DNA of 48,860 nt from Bdellovibrionales bacterium (lineage in GTDB: Bacteria; Bdellovibrionota; Bdellovibrionia; Bdellovibrionales; UBA1609): assembly GCA_020850475.1 (NCBI GenBank), contig JADZEO010000029.1, positions 1 to 48,860 on the forward strand, given 5' to 3'. Below the pieces are notes generated by a model. It did not search any database. It saw only the letters and a list, made by a program, of their open reading frames with translations, and was not told the DNA's origin. The translations under genes were made by a program, and so were the position numbers. Of the stretch, positions 1 to 8,929 are shown piece by piece; within the stretch, counting starts at the first letter, position 1; every line of letters starts with the position of its first letter.

Positions 1-195
1 AGAGGAAAGGCCTGGGATAATTATTAGAAAAGCGCTGTCAACAAAAATTTTTAAAAAATTATTAGAAATTTATTGGGAAAATTGTAATTGGAATTTGCAA
101 CTTCCAATTACCCAATCCCTTCAGTGCGAGTGCTGCCGTTTGGTAAAATTTTTTGAAAAACCAGAACTACCCGAGACAGAAAATCGCGTTGACCC

Positions 196-260
196 AACTT
201 AAGGCAACTTAAGGCAACTTAACGCAACTTAGCGCAACTTAATGCAACCTAACGCAACTC
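196..260. repeat. 10-bp tandem repeat, about 6.5 copies
   Basis: The unit is AACTTAAGGC. Copies start at 196, 206, 216, 226, 236 and 246, with a partial copy at 256. Divergence is confined mostly to positions 5-8 of the unit, and the AACTT start is nearly invariant. The period is close to one helical turn, so every copy would face the same side of the DNA. Function is unknown. Confidence 0.85.
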
Positions 261-265
261 TCCCT

Positions 266-356
266 GGACGTCGCGGGTGAACTGAAATTGGACACCACGA
301 GTGAACTCCAATCGGACGCCACGGGTGAGCTAAAACCAGACATCGTGGGTGAATCC
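266..356. repeat. 24-bp tandem repeat, nearly 4 copies
   Basis: Copies start at 266, 290, 314 and 338, the last truncated. The conserved core is GGAC, six or so variable bases, then GGGTGAACT or a close variant. The period is a multiple of three, and one minus-strand frame stays open over the array (239-343), giving an 8-residue repeat of the type SSPVASDW. It lies just downstream of the minus-strand gene ending at 392. Confidence 0.8.
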
Positions 357-391
357 TCCCTAAATGAGGTCACTCGTTCGACTTAAGAACA

Positions 392-1129
392 TTACCTTTC
401 TGATTTGGCTTCCTCAGATCCGTGACTGACACTCGCACGGCAGGAATAAAAGGCTTGGCTGAGTGCTTCTTCAAGCGAAGAAGCAAACACTCGGTGCTCA
501 ACCAGGGTGCGCACTTTGAGTGCCGAATTATAACAAGAGTACTCGCTGAGTTCAGTGGGGGCTTCGACCCCGTCGCCACTACCAGCACCACCGGCACCAC
601 TACCGACACTACCGCCACTACCTGCTCCACTGCCGCGGCCTGAAGATTCGTCACCGCCAGACGTGGGACCGCGAGCACCCGCCTTCTCGACTGACTTAAG
701 TCGCGGCTCCCCGACCGTGCCCGCAGAACAGCCTTGGCAGGCAATCGCCGGATCCATTATCGAACGATCATAAAACTGAGTTTGAATGCAAACACGCTTA
801 GGAAAAGCTTCGTGCTTAAGACAAACCATTTCCGCCAAATCACGATCCAACAAGTGGTCTCCCACTCGCAGTCGCTGACATTGATAATTAGCCGCTGACT
901 GACACAGACTCGCCTTTTGTGCCTCCGGCAAGCCTGCGAGCATTCGCAAAATCTCGGGACGGTAAACTTGGGCGGGATTAGGCACCGAACTCTTCATGCG
1001 TCCGCAGTTTTGGTACAGAGCCATCAGTACCACCAACACCGAACCCGTCAATAAACCGGAGCGCCAGCGACGACGCAGACGAAGAAAACTCAGAAGTCGA
1101 AACCGCGATGAAGACTCTACCCCGACCAT
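392..1129 (-). CDS. Cys-rich anchored or lipoprotein-like secreted protein, unknown function
   Basis: 245 residues. An Arg-rich N-terminus (residues 9-23) leads into one hydrophobic segment (25-39) that ends in YQNC-G with Cys42. This looks like a signal peptide whose Cys could be lipidated, but -1 is Asn and -3 is Tyr, so it does not fit the classical L-[AS]-[GA]-C lipobox. Further cysteines lie at 76, 84, 103, 114, 131, 134, 199 and 230, suggesting periplasmic disulfides. Residues 155-190 form a Gly/Ser-rich linker before a short C-terminal Cys-containing module. The ATG lacks an obvious ribosome-binding site, so the start is uncertain. I recognise no family. Confidence 0.65.
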   Translation of the reverse strand: MVGVESSSRFRLLSFLRLRRRWRSGLLTGSVLVVLMALYQNCGRMKSSVPNPAQVYRPEILRMLAGLPEAQKASLCQSAANYQCQRLRVGDHLLDRDLAEMVCLKHEAFPKRVCIQTQFYDRSIMDPAIACQGCSAGTVGEPRLKSVEKAGARGPTSGGDESSGRGSGAGSGGSVGSGAGGAGSGDGVEAPTELSEYSCYNSALKVRTLVEHRVFASSLEEALSQAFYSCRASVSHGSEEAKSER

Positions 1130-1251
1130 GAGGAACTTTTACCATAGTCTGGTTTGGGACACAAAGTATTGGAGTGTTTAACTATTCATCCTAAACTGAA
1201 GGCCAACCGTCGTGAGTGCGCAAACAGTCCATCACCATCTTGAGGAGCCCA

Positions 1252-1662
1252 ATGAAAACTGCTGTCGATGAAATCATGTCCGAAGGAGTGATCTCGGTCG
1301 GTCCCACCTCTTCCATCCGCCAAGTGGCAGTTTTGATGGCCGGAAAAAATGTGGGCGCCACCGTAGTGGCCGACGGTGGTCAAATGATAGGCATGTTTTC
1401 CGAGAGAGATCTCTTGAACCGCGTGATCGCCAAAAATATTGATGTCGACAAGACTCCCGTGCGCGAGGTGATGAGTGCGCCCGTCATCACCATCGATACC
1501 GGCACCTCGGCCAACGACGCCCTTTACATCATGACGGTCAAACACATCCGTCACCTTCCCGTGGTGGATAAAACTGGCAAACCTCTCGGCATGCTCGGCA
1601 TTCGCGATCTGTTAGAGTCTGTTCTTAATGAAACGATTGATGCCTTCGTGACCAAGAAATAA
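1252..1662 (+). CDS. CBS-domain pair protein
   Basis: 136 residues made almost entirely of two CBS motifs (about 1-58 and 68-125). Such pairs bind adenine nucleotides such as AMP, ATP or NAD and usually act as energy sensors. Visible hallmarks are the DEIMS start, the GMFSERDLL end of the first motif, VMSAPVITI and the LGMLGIRDLL end of the second. I chose the ATG at 1252 because GAGGAG (1242-1247) sits four bases upstream; an in-frame GTG at 1216 lacks such a site. It is a stand-alone gene without a fused effector domain, so its partner is unknown. Confidence 0.9.
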   Translation: MKTAVDEIMSEGVISVGPTSSIRQVAVLMAGKNVGATVVADGGQMIGMFSERDLLNRVIAKNIDVDKTPVREVMSAPVITIDTGTSANDALYIMTVKHIRHLPVVDKTGKPLGMLGIRDLLESVLNETIDAFVTKK

Positions 1663-1681
1663 GCAGCTCCGCTCTGCTGCT
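1662..1681 (+). terminator. Weak hairpin after the CBS gene
   Basis: AGCAGC (1662-1667) can pair with GCTGCT (1676-1681) across an 8-base loop, immediately after the stop codon. The following CCCTTTGAGTTTGAG is only moderately T-rich, so this is a weak terminator candidate. Confidence 0.3.
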
Positions 1682-1717
1682 CCCTTTGAGTTTGAGTGGG
1701 TAATTGAGCGCCGCGGA

Positions 1718-2155
1718 TTAACTTCCGGTCACATCGGGTACTGGACCCCAGTTCCCCTCACAGGTGAGATCACCTCGCAAGATGGGACCCGCAAAACTTA
1801 ACTCATGAACCAGGACCCGCCGTAAGCCCGACTCCGGATTTTCCATCACGAGAATATCAAAACCCTCGTCCCAACTCTGAGGTCGATAACAGTCCATGAC
1901 GACTTTGTTGCCTTGATAATGAGCACTGTCGTCGGCAACGCGAAAGCATTCATATTCGACCAAGGGAGTTTCGCCGGCAAAGCTCAGCGAAAACAAACCA
2001 CTGATCACCTTGCCCGAGTTGGGCCAATCCAGTGTAACCCCTAGACCTTCGTCGCGGATGAGAGGCGAGCTGCATTGCACACCCCATTGGTCTTGCCCTT
2101 GGCTCACCGAATAGAGAAAGCTCACAATGACGGCTAGAGCTTTAAAAAAGAACAA
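1718..2155 (-). CDS. Small secreted protein, unknown function
   Basis: 145 residues from a TTG at 2155. This start is favoured because GGAGG (2162-2166, minus strand) lies six bases upstream and it gives a clean signal peptide: FFFK, then a hydrophobic run ALAVIVSFLYSVS, with cleavage probably near SQG. A longer frame to 2206 exists but places charged residues before the signal. The mature part has four Cys, probably forming disulfides, and alternating strands typical of a small beta protein. I recognise no family. It lies about 150 bases downstream of the haem lipoprotein gene on the same strand. Confidence 0.65.
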   Translation of the reverse strand: MFFFKALAVIVSFLYSVSQGQDQWGVQCSSPLIRDEGLGVTLDWPNSGKVISGLFSLSFAGETPLVEYECFRVADDSAHYQGNKVVMDCYRPQSWDEGFDILVMENPESGLRRVLVHELSFAGPILRGDLTCEGNWGPVPDVTGS

Positions 2156-2307
2156 TTCCACCCTCCCCAAAACATCTACCGATATTAACAGCAAAGGCGG
2201 GGCCAAGTCAGCGCCCGCCCACCGGCATTAGGGAAATTAAACGAGACATTTTGGGTCGGAGCTGCGCGAGAGTCTCAATTCCGATGAGCCGGGACCCAGC
2301 TCACGAA

Positions 2308-3534
2308 TCACTGGCGCTTGAACATTTCCTTGTCGCCACCGGCGCCGTCGAGGGGCGCTGCCATTTCCCGCAAAGCCCTGAGATACTCCATGGCACCCGG
2401 AGGAAAACGCAGTCCATCATCACCGGACTGGTCGAGGAAGAAGTTCTGTTCCAAACGCTCATAGCAATTCATCGCCAGAGTCGAGTGCGGTGAACGCTTA
2501 ATGCACGCCTTGTAGTAGAACTCATTGGTATCGCCAATGCCCATTTCGGTAACCACCTCATAGGTCTGCCCCAGATAAAAGAGCGCTTGCGCTTGCTCTT
2601 CCATGCTCGCCTGGCCGCGAAGGAAGTCATGGAGCAAAGCTGAAGCCCGCAGGTAATGCACGTAGCTCGAGCGATCACCCCAGTAGTCTTCACCTTTACG
2701 GGCGTCTTGCAAAATACGCTCAGCCTTTTTAAGCAAGCTTTCTGACTTAGAGGATTTTTCCACTTTCCACTTCTTAATCGTGGCGAGCCAGTCTTTGGCA
2801 TTGTCTTTTTGAAATTGCGGCAAGGCCTTATTGCTCAAAATGGTATTGACGATCTTTTCCGCGTGAGCGGGATCTTGTTTGGCCCGCACGACCACATTAA
2901 GAGCACTGTTGGCCGCCTTGGTCCACTCGACGGTCTCATCACCTGCCAACTTTTGATCGGCCAGAATGGCTTCGTATTGTTGAATCGCTTGATCGTAGCG
3001 GCGAACTGCGGCGAGCAATTCCCCTTTTTCGATGGGCTTTAGGCGCTGAAAGGCTGCGTCCTTTTCCCAATCCACAAAGGACGGACCCCAACTGCCGCGC
3101 GAATGACAACGCACACACATCGAGGTGGCGTTCTTAAGAACCACGCGTGAAAAGTCGCGCTTGCCACTGCGCAAACCCTCGGCCGCCAGAAACAACTCGC
3201 GATCCAAGGAATTGGACAAAACACCCAGGAGCGGATCCTTGTCGATTTTTTTCACTTCCTCGCCCGCCCGTTGTTCATTCACATTGTGGGCCAAGGTCGC
3301 CATCCGTTCGGCATCATCTTGGATCTTGCGACGATTTTCCGGAGCATTAAATTCTTTTTGGCTGACCAGATAGGGATAAATACCGACGAGAAGTTGACTC
3401 ATCTCCTGCATGCGATCTTTCCACTCGGTCCCCGGTGTTTGCGCTGATTTGCTGCTGCTGCCACATGAAATGAGGGCAATGCTTAAGCCGATCACTAAGC
3501 TCAACTGCCCTTTGCGCCAATTTGCCATCGTCAT
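2308..3534 (-). CDS. Lipoprotein with one c-type haem motif and helical repeats
   Basis: 408 residues. The signal peptide ends in the lipobox LISC (Cys24), so the protein should be a lipoprotein. A single CVRCH motif (Cys140, Cys143, His144) is the signature for covalent haem c attachment. The remaining roughly 240 residues are helical, with paired-helix spacing reminiscent of TPR repeats (for example around AVRRYDQAIQQYEAILAD and ALFYLGQTYEVV). The ATG at 3534 has GGGGAGG eight bases upstream. It follows the small membrane protein gene by 22 bases on the same strand, so the two are probably co-transcribed. A periplasmic electron-transfer or haem-sensing role is inferred; no catalytic domain is visible. 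Confidence 0.8.
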   Translation of the reverse strand: MTMANWRKGQLSLVIGLSIALISCGSSSKSAQTPGTEWKDRMQEMSQLLVGIYPYLVSQKEFNAPENRRKIQDDAERMATLAHNVNEQRAGEEVKKIDKDPLLGVLSNSLDRELFLAAEGLRSGKRDFSRVVLKNATSMCVRCHSRGSWGPSFVDWEKDAAFQRLKPIEKGELLAAVRRYDQAIQQYEAILADQKLAGDETVEWTKAANSALNVVVRAKQDPAHAEKIVNTILSNKALPQFQKDNAKDWLATIKKWKVEKSSKSESLLKKAERILQDARKGEDYWGDRSSYVHYLRASALLHDFLRGQASMEEQAQALFYLGQTYEVVTEMGIGDTNEFYYKACIKRSPHSTLAMNCYERLEQNFFLDQSGDDGLRFPPGAMEYLRALREMAAPLDGAGGDKEMFKRQ

Positions 3535-3556
3535 TTTCCCGCCTCCCCGTCACGCC

Positions 3557-3934
3557 TTAGAATTTGAGTACAATTGAAACCAGCAGATAGAGTCCGCTCA
3601 ATATACTTAACACCATCCAGATGTTGCGTTGTCGATCCACCGTCACTTCAAAAGTTGAAACTGATTCGTTTTCTAAATAGATACTGATCGAACGATCATA
3701 TTGAAAAATCGTCGAGGCATAAATGATCAAAAAGGTACTGTCAAAAATCGCTTGGGTGACATATTGCACTCCCCGATAAATGCCGTAGGACAACCGCACC
3801 ATCGCGATCGCCACGAGAATGCCAAGGACCACGCGAATCCAAAAGCGAATCTGCATCATCCCCTCGCGCACTCGCGAGTCTGAAAAGCGGTCAATGATCC
3901 GACGGTCGCGCGCCTTATTGCGACGATCTGCCAT
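3557..3934 (-). CDS. Small inner-membrane protein, unknown function
   Basis: 125 residues. A basic cytoplasmic N-terminus (about 1-30, many Arg) is followed by a membrane segment at about 31-48 (VVLGILVAIAMVRLSYGIY), a region of about 55 residues, and a second segment at about 106-122. The intervening part includes a hydrophobic stretch FLIIYAST that may be partly membrane-embedded. GGAGG lies nine bases before the ATG. It sits directly upstream of the haem lipoprotein gene and downstream of the VWA lipoprotein gene, all on the minus strand. No family is recognised. Confidence 0.7.
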   Translation of the reverse strand: MADRRNKARDRRIIDRFSDSRVREGMMQIRFWIRVVLGILVAIAMVRLSYGIYRGVQYVTQAIFDSTFLIIYASTIFQYDRSISIYLENESVSTFEVTVDRQRNIWMVLSILSGLYLLVSIVLKF

Positions 3935-4020
3935 AGGTGCGTCCTCCAGGTGTGGTGCAGTTCAATTTGCTGTTGTTTGAGACTCTTATGAGTCTAATGG
4001 GAAAGTGGGTGGTTGATAAG

Positions 4021-4052
4021 TGAAGAATGGGCCCTTGACGGGCCCATCTTCA
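4021..4052 (-). terminator. Strong hairpin after the VWA lipoprotein gene
   Basis: ATGGGCCC (4027-4034) pairs perfectly with GGGCCCAT (4040-4047) around a 5-base loop. TGAAG/CTTCA extend the stem to about 13 bp with one bulged A. It lies between the stop at 4105 and the next minus-strand gene. The minus-strand downstream sequence CTTATCAACC is only weakly T-rich, so it may attenuate rather than end transcription, or protect mRNA. Confidence 0.55.
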
Positions 4053-4104
4053 GCAACTGGACCTTGGAACGGGGGTTGTTCGGTGGCCCACCGACGCCCT
4101 CCTG

Positions 4105-5517
4105 TTAGCGCCGGGTGCGAAACGAGATAGGATGACTCACCGACGGTGTGCCTTCGACTCCGGAAAAGACCCGCACACTGTAAACCGTGTCGGGAACCAG
4201 ACCCGTCAGCTCAACTCGGTGCCTGACAACCAAGTCGGGGTACACTGCACCGGTGTAGACCCAACCTCTAAACGTATCCGTCGTCTCTACTTGCGAAGTT
4301 GAATACAAATCCGTGTCCCACGTCACGGCGGCCGTGGTTGACGTGATGTCAACAATCTGCAGCCGCGTGATCTTAACCGGAATCTCTTCTGAGTCATCCG
4401 GCTTGAGACAATAGCTAATGTAAACTTCAGAGTTTTCTCGCCCCGCATGGCTGGTCAAGTGGACTTCCTTGACTTCGCTCACATAGACAAAGGGAACCTG
4501 AGCAGCATCAACTTCCACCCCGACCGAGGCAGGGTCAATTTCTCCGCCATGATCGTCGAGAGTGAACTCGGTTTTGAGGGACAGTTTTTTGGTAACGAGA
4601 GTTCCAATTTGTGCGAGTCCCTCGTGGACATGACCGCCGGCGAGGTCCACCGCCAGCCCATTGGCTGCGCGAATCATTTCTAAGTAGCCATAGGCGATTT
4701 CATTCTCACCAGTGTGAGGAAAAACCGAGCCCTCATGATACACAACTCCTGAGACCAGCAGCGGTCGATCACCTTGAAAACCCCGTAGCCGCGTGTAGGT
4801 ATTTTCCGGCGTCACATATTGGCAATAGAGATTAAAGGCCGGGCCTTCTTTGAGGTTTGGATCGGGAACCGGTACGACTCCCACCGGGTAACGCGCGCAA
4901 ATGTCATTTTCATCAGCGACAAACACCACCGCTAAGGCGGCATCGCTGCGGAAAAACCCTTGAGCCCGCGACTCCGCCAGTTGGGTGGGTTCCATCGCTC
5001 GGTCCAAGGAATAAATTCCGGCCTCACCGCCATCCGTGATGGTCTCAGTTGCGACATTGCGCATGCGAGTGCGCAGAGCCGCGCGAATATCCGCCATCGC
5101 CATGGCTTGATTATCCAAAACAAACGGCGTTGTCGAACTCGGGCGATATAACCGCCCCGCCCAGGTGGTGGCATGAGCCGGCATGACCGCGATGCGCACG
5201 TCGGCGTCCGCCGGCAGCTCCGCCACAAAGGCGTCGACTCCGTCACCGATGGCATCGCGCTCTTCGTTGAGCGAGCCCGAGGAGTCCACCACAAACAAAA
5301 TATCGATCTTTTTTGTCACCTGAGCCGGAGGTTGATATTCTTGGTGCTCGTAACAAAAGGCTTTAGGCTCGGGATGATCCACCACCGGCGGCTGATAATC
5401 CGGTGGATTAAAACCATTATCGATGGCATTTTTTTCGTCATCGGTCAGCAGACACGATGAAACACTAAAGAGCAAAAACAGGCCCAATAGGACCTTAAAT
5501 CCCTTATGTAAAGACAT
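4105..5517 (-). CDS. VWA-domain lipoprotein with C-terminal Fn3 domain
   Basis: 470 residues. A lipoprotein signal peptide ends in SVSSC (Cys22). After a Pro-rich linker a von Willebrand factor A domain begins at about 70. Its metal-ion-dependent adhesion site DSSGS is complete (Asp78, Ser80, Ser82). A strand FVADENDIC near residue 200 fits the later conserved Asp of the fold. The last roughly 90 residues form a fibronectin type III domain (ITSTTAAVTWDTD, then LTGLVPDTVYSVRV). The combination suggests a surface or periplasmic adhesion or ligand-binding protein. It probably leads a unit with the two minus-strand genes downstream, separated from them by a hairpin. Confidence 0.85.
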   Translation of the reverse strand: MSLHKGFKVLLGLFLLFSVSSCLLTDDEKNAIDNGFNPPDYQPPVVDHPEPKAFCYEHQEYQPPAQVTKKIDILFVVDSSGSLNEERDAIGDGVDAFVAELPADADVRIAVMPAHATTWAGRLYRPSSTTPFVLDNQAMAMADIRAALRTRMRNVATETITDGGEAGIYSLDRAMEPTQLAESRAQGFFRSDAALAVVFVADENDICARYPVGVVPVPDPNLKEGPAFNLYCQYVTPENTYTRLRGFQGDRPLLVSGVVYHEGSVFPHTGENEIAYGYLEMIRAANGLAVDLAGGHVHEGLAQIGTLVTKKLSLKTEFTLDDHGGEIDPASVGVEVDAAQVPFVYVSEVKEVHLTSHAGRENSEVYISYCLKPDDSEEIPVKITRLQIVDITSTTAAVTWDTDLYSTSQVETTDTFRGWVYTGAVYPDLVVRHRVELTGLVPDTVYSVRVFSGVEGTPSVSHPISFRTRR

Positions 5518-6005
5518 ACCGACCCTCTCAGGACAACAAACGTTTCCACAATTTCCTGATTGCCGGAGCGTGAACTTACATACTGGAATGAGATTTCCGC
5601 AACCAACGAACAGCGACTAGTTCAGCTTAGCCCAAAGTCGAGGGCGATGAAAATAGCTAAGACATGAACATTTTCCCATCATTTCTCAGTCTGAAACAAA
5701 AATGCCGTCGCCGACGAACTGAGCCCCTCGCCACCCCTCGATCGCCCCTCACCATGGTGAAGCGGAGAACCAACCAAAAACTTTGAAACGAATCAAATTG
5801 GAGCCAAAGGTCTCCTCAGCGCATCAACCTGTAACGGCAATCGATTCAATCCTAAACACCACTCAAACTGAGGCGTCGATTCTCTGACTTTGCTCACAAC
5901 TTTTCCACCCACTCTTATAGAGATCTTAATTGGTCCATCACCATTCACTTACCGATATATATGATGAACCCGATGACTCTTGAGCAATCACAATAGAGGA
6001 GAATC
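5518..6005. other. Intergenic region between divergent genes
   Basis: This is 488 bases between the VWA lipoprotein gene (minus) and the receiver/HD gene (plus). I see no gene or RNA. The right end holds GAGGAG (5996-6001) serving the ATG at 6006. TATAGA near 5917 could be a -10 element, but no well-spaced -35 partner is visible. Confidence 0.5.
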
Positions 6006-7427
6006 ATGGCCCTCAAAGGAAAAGTTCTACTCGTTGACGATGATGCCGCACTACGAGACATCCTCCAGTCCACCTTGGAATTGGAAGACTACGAAGTCGT
6101 GGCGGCCGAGGACGGTTCTGTCGCCAAGCAAAAACTCGACCAACTGGGCAGTGAGATCTCGGTCATTATCACGGATATTCGGATGCCCAACGCCGACGGC
6201 GTCGAAGTGCTCAAACACGCCAAGGGTAAACGCAAAGATCTCCCCGTTATCCTTATGACTGGCATTGCCGAAATCATTCAAACTAAAAAGGCCGTTGATC
6301 TCGGTTGCGATGATTTTATTGCCAAACCCTTTAAGCCCTCAGAGCTTTTGGCTGCTCTCGACATTTTGCTTAACCCTGATAACCAGACCCTCAACGAAAC
6401 AAACTCGGAGCTCGGCCGGGATCCTGAATTCTGCAAAGTGTGGCTAGAGGATTTCGTGACCGGTTCCTCCTTACAGACCGATCTTTATGTCCGTTTGTCG
6501 TCGACTAAGTACCTAAAAGTTGCGCGAAATGGCTCCAGCCTTGATCGCCCGCGGGTCGAAGCCTACAGACAACGCGGTCTTCATTACTTGTACATTCCCA
6601 AAGAAGATTTTGCCAAGTATGTGGGCCTCAACCTCAAGGTAACGACGGCCATCGCCAAATCCGGCGGCGGGATTAGTAAGTCACAAAAAATGCAACTTCT
6701 CAAACACACCACCGAAGTCATCTTAGAGGAAACCAATGTCAACGGCGTAAGCCCCGAGCTGGTTGAAGTCGCTCAAACCCTGGTGGGATCGACGGTCGCC
6801 ATGATGACCGAAGACGATGACCTTTATAGTCTTTTGAGTATGCTCAACACTCACTCGGACGCCCTTTACGCCCACTCAATGGCCGTGAGTGTTTACTCAG
6901 CCCTCATTGCGCAAAAGATGCAGTGGACTTCACTCGGCACCAAATCCAAGCTCGTGATGGCGGGACTTTTTCATGACATTGGCAAAAAGGAACTGCCGCG
7001 CCAACTCCTGGAAAAGCCGCGCATCAATCTTTCCGACCAAGAGGTTAAAATCCTTGAAACCCACGTGGTCCGCGGCAAAAACATTCTGTTACAAATGCCA
7101 TCGATTCCTTCGGATGTGGTCTTGGCGGTGTCACAGCATCATGAATACTGTAATGGCCAGGGTTTTCCCGGGGCCCTCACCGTGCACAAGATCCACCCCT
7201 TAGCCAAAGTCATTTGTGTCGCCAACCTCTTTGCGAATTTGGTAGTCAAGGGCCTTCAAGGCCGAGAGCCCCTCACTCCTAAGGCGGCCATCCAAGAACT
7301 GGTCGAGTATCACCTCGAAGAAGTCGATCGCCACGCCCTCGCCGGACTCATGAACGCCTTTGGATTCGAAGTTCCTAAGGAGTTTGAAAAATACGGCCAA
7401 GGCAAATTGGGGCTTACGGGTACATAA
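6006..7427 (+). CDS. Response regulator with degenerate HD-GYP output domain
   Basis: 473 residues. The receiver domain (1-120) has the acidic pocket DDD (11-13), phospho-acceptor Asp57, Thr85 and Lys107. A middle region (about 140-210) resembles the N-terminal domain of other deltaproteobacterial HD-GYP proteins. The HD domain (about 280-460) keeps HD at 323-324, His353 and HH at 378-379. The GYP signature reads GFP (386-388), the preceding motif is NGQG rather than DGxG, and the usual late metal-binding Asp is replaced by Asn (VANLFANL). HD-GYP enzymes hydrolyse cyclic di-GMP; here activity is uncertain, and sensing or a reduced-metal site are alternatives. The histidine-kinase-like gene follows after nine bases. 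Confidence 0.9.
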   Translation: MALKGKVLLVDDDAALRDILQSTLELEDYEVVAAEDGSVAKQKLDQLGSEISVIITDIRMPNADGVEVLKHAKGKRKDLPVILMTGIAEIIQTKKAVDLGCDDFIAKPFKPSELLAALDILLNPDNQTLNETNSELGRDPEFCKVWLEDFVTGSSLQTDLYVRLSSTKYLKVARNGSSLDRPRVEAYRQRGLHYLYIPKEDFAKYVGLNLKVTTAIAKSGGGISKSQKMQLLKHTTEVILEETNVNGVSPELVEVAQTLVGSTVAMMTEDDDLYSLLSMLNTHSDALYAHSMAVSVYSALIAQKMQWTSLGTKSKLVMAGLFHDIGKKELPRQLLEKPRINLSDQEVKILETHVVRGKNILLQMPSIPSDVVLAVSQHHEYCNGQGFPGALTVHKIHPLAKVICVANLFANLVVKGLQGREPLTPKAAIQELVEYHLEEVDRHALAGLMNAFGFEVPKEFEKYGQGKLGLTGT

Positions 7428-7436
7428 GGGGGACAC

Positions 7437-8780
7437 TTGGTCCAGCACCAAAGTTTGAAGAATCTCGCCCACACTCTCTCTGAGTTGGGGGTCAATCACA
7501 TCCGCACCAATTCGACCCGTCGGCATGTGCGGATCGCGAATTTGCTGTACCTGATCATGCTGAGCTACGCCCTGGTGTTTCATGTGGTTTATTTGATCTT
7601 CGGTGCCCATCTGGTGGCCTTTGTGGTGGGACTCGGTGCCACGATCGCCGTCACTGCAATGGTGTTAACCCACAGTGGGCACCACTTCGTCGCCCGCCAC
7701 CTAGCCTTTGCTTATGCGGTTTTAGCAATTGCTTTTGCTCATCAGTATTGGGGACCTTCGTTTCATTTGGATTTGTTTTTCTTTCCGCTCACCATGATTC
7801 CTTTTTTGTTGTTTTCCATGGAAGAGCGCAAGTCTCTTTTTGTGGGCACCGGGATTGCCCTGGCCGGCTTTTTTGTTTCCAACCAATGGAGTCTCGAACT
7901 CATTCAAAACCTCCAGCCGCTCGGGCAAAACGCCACCGCCCGCCTGGTCGTGGGAACTCTCTCGCAGTACTCGGCCATTGCTTTGGTGATCGTACCCATT
8001 TTGATTATTTTTCAGTCCATTCAACAGGGCGAAGAAGAACTCCATTCTGCCGCGCAAGAGCGGCTCAAATCAGAAAAGGACGTCTCAATTGGCCAGATGG
8101 CCGGCACCTTGGCCCACGAGATTAATTCGCCACTCACGATCACCTTAAGTGCGATGGAAATGATCAACATGATGGCCGCGCGAAACAAGTTGGATCCGGC
8201 AAAATTAAAAACCATGACCGAAAGAGCCGAAACCGCCGTCACGCGAATTTCGGGAATCACCCAAATGTTGCGGGGACTTCATTACTCGTCAGTTCAAGAA
8301 GCCATCGTGCAAAATTCATTTAACAACATTTTGCGCGAGCTTTTGGCCGTGGTGTTACCGCAAATCCACAAACACAACATCGAATTGAGGCAAGACATTA
8401 CCTCTCCTCAGCTGGAGCTCGAGTGCCGTAAATATCGGCTCTTTCAAGCTCTGCTCCACCTGTTTGAGTTTGCCATTCTCCAATCCAAGAGCGATTCAGG
8501 CGCCATTGTGAACATGAACGCCACCCAAGATCAGGATCACCTAGTTTGGAATTTAGAGTTTAGTGCCGGCACCATCGGTGAAGAAGAAATCGCTAAAATC
8601 AACGACGCCTTTTACACGACGTCCGCCGACCACAAGGCTGATTTTCCCGGACTGGCCATGGCCAGTTTTATCATCAATCGACATCATGGTTCGCTCAAAG
8701 TGGAGCGGGCCGGAACGGCCTTGGTCTTCACCGTCACCCTCCCCATCCACCAACCCCGGGACGTCGAAGCCGCCGGTTAA
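7437..8780 (+). CDS. Membrane histidine-kinase-like protein with degenerate ATP domain
   Basis: 447 residues from a TTG preceded by AGGGGGA. Five or six membrane segments lie between about 35 and 195, followed by a helical linker and an H-box (about 215-245) with the phospho-acceptor in LAHEINSPL (His227). The catalytic domain is unusual. The N-box reads LLHLFEFAIL without the essential Asn, there is no DxGxG box (EFSAGTIGEEE instead), and only a G2-like GLAMASFIINRHHG remains. Histidine kinases need the Asn for Mg-ATP binding, so this may be a pseudokinase, a phosphatase or a phosphotransfer partner. It probably forms an operon with the receiver/HD-GYP gene just upstream, its likely partner. 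Confidence 0.88.
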   Translation: MVQHQSLKNLAHTLSELGVNHIRTNSTRRHVRIANLLYLIMLSYALVFHVVYLIFGAHLVAFVVGLGATIAVTAMVLTHSGHHFVARHLAFAYAVLAIAFAHQYWGPSFHLDLFFFPLTMIPFLLFSMEERKSLFVGTGIALAGFFVSNQWSLELIQNLQPLGQNATARLVVGTLSQYSAIALVIVPILIIFQSIQQGEEELHSAAQERLKSEKDVSIGQMAGTLAHEINSPLTITLSAMEMINMMAARNKLDPAKLKTMTERAETAVTRISGITQMLRGLHYSSVQEAIVQNSFNNILRELLAVVLPQIHKHNIELRQDITSPQLELECRKYRLFQALLHLFEFAILQSKSDSGAIVNMNATQDQDHLVWNLEFSAGTIGEEEIAKINDAFYTTSADHKADFPGLAMASFIINRHHGSLKVERAGTALVFTVTLPIHQPRDVEAAG

Positions 8781-8929
8781 GGTAGATTTTACAAGGTCAG
8801 CTGGCGCCAATATCACACATTTTGGGATGATTCTCTCGGCGACACAAGGTGCTTTGACCGACCAGCAGGCCAATGGTAGCCGTCCCGTGAGTTTTTGGGG
8901 AAAAGCTCAATACCAAAAGGGGAATGGTC

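Larger units (their letters stand above)
1..391. other. Intergenic region with AT-rich tract and two tandem arrays
   Basis: I see no convincing gene here. Bases from about 25 to 110 are strongly AT-rich, and two unrelated short tandem arrays follow (separate entries). A minus-strand reading frame of 34 codons (239-343) runs through the second array behind a GGAGG about 11 bases upstream. It is too short and repetitive to call as a gene. Confidence 0.6.
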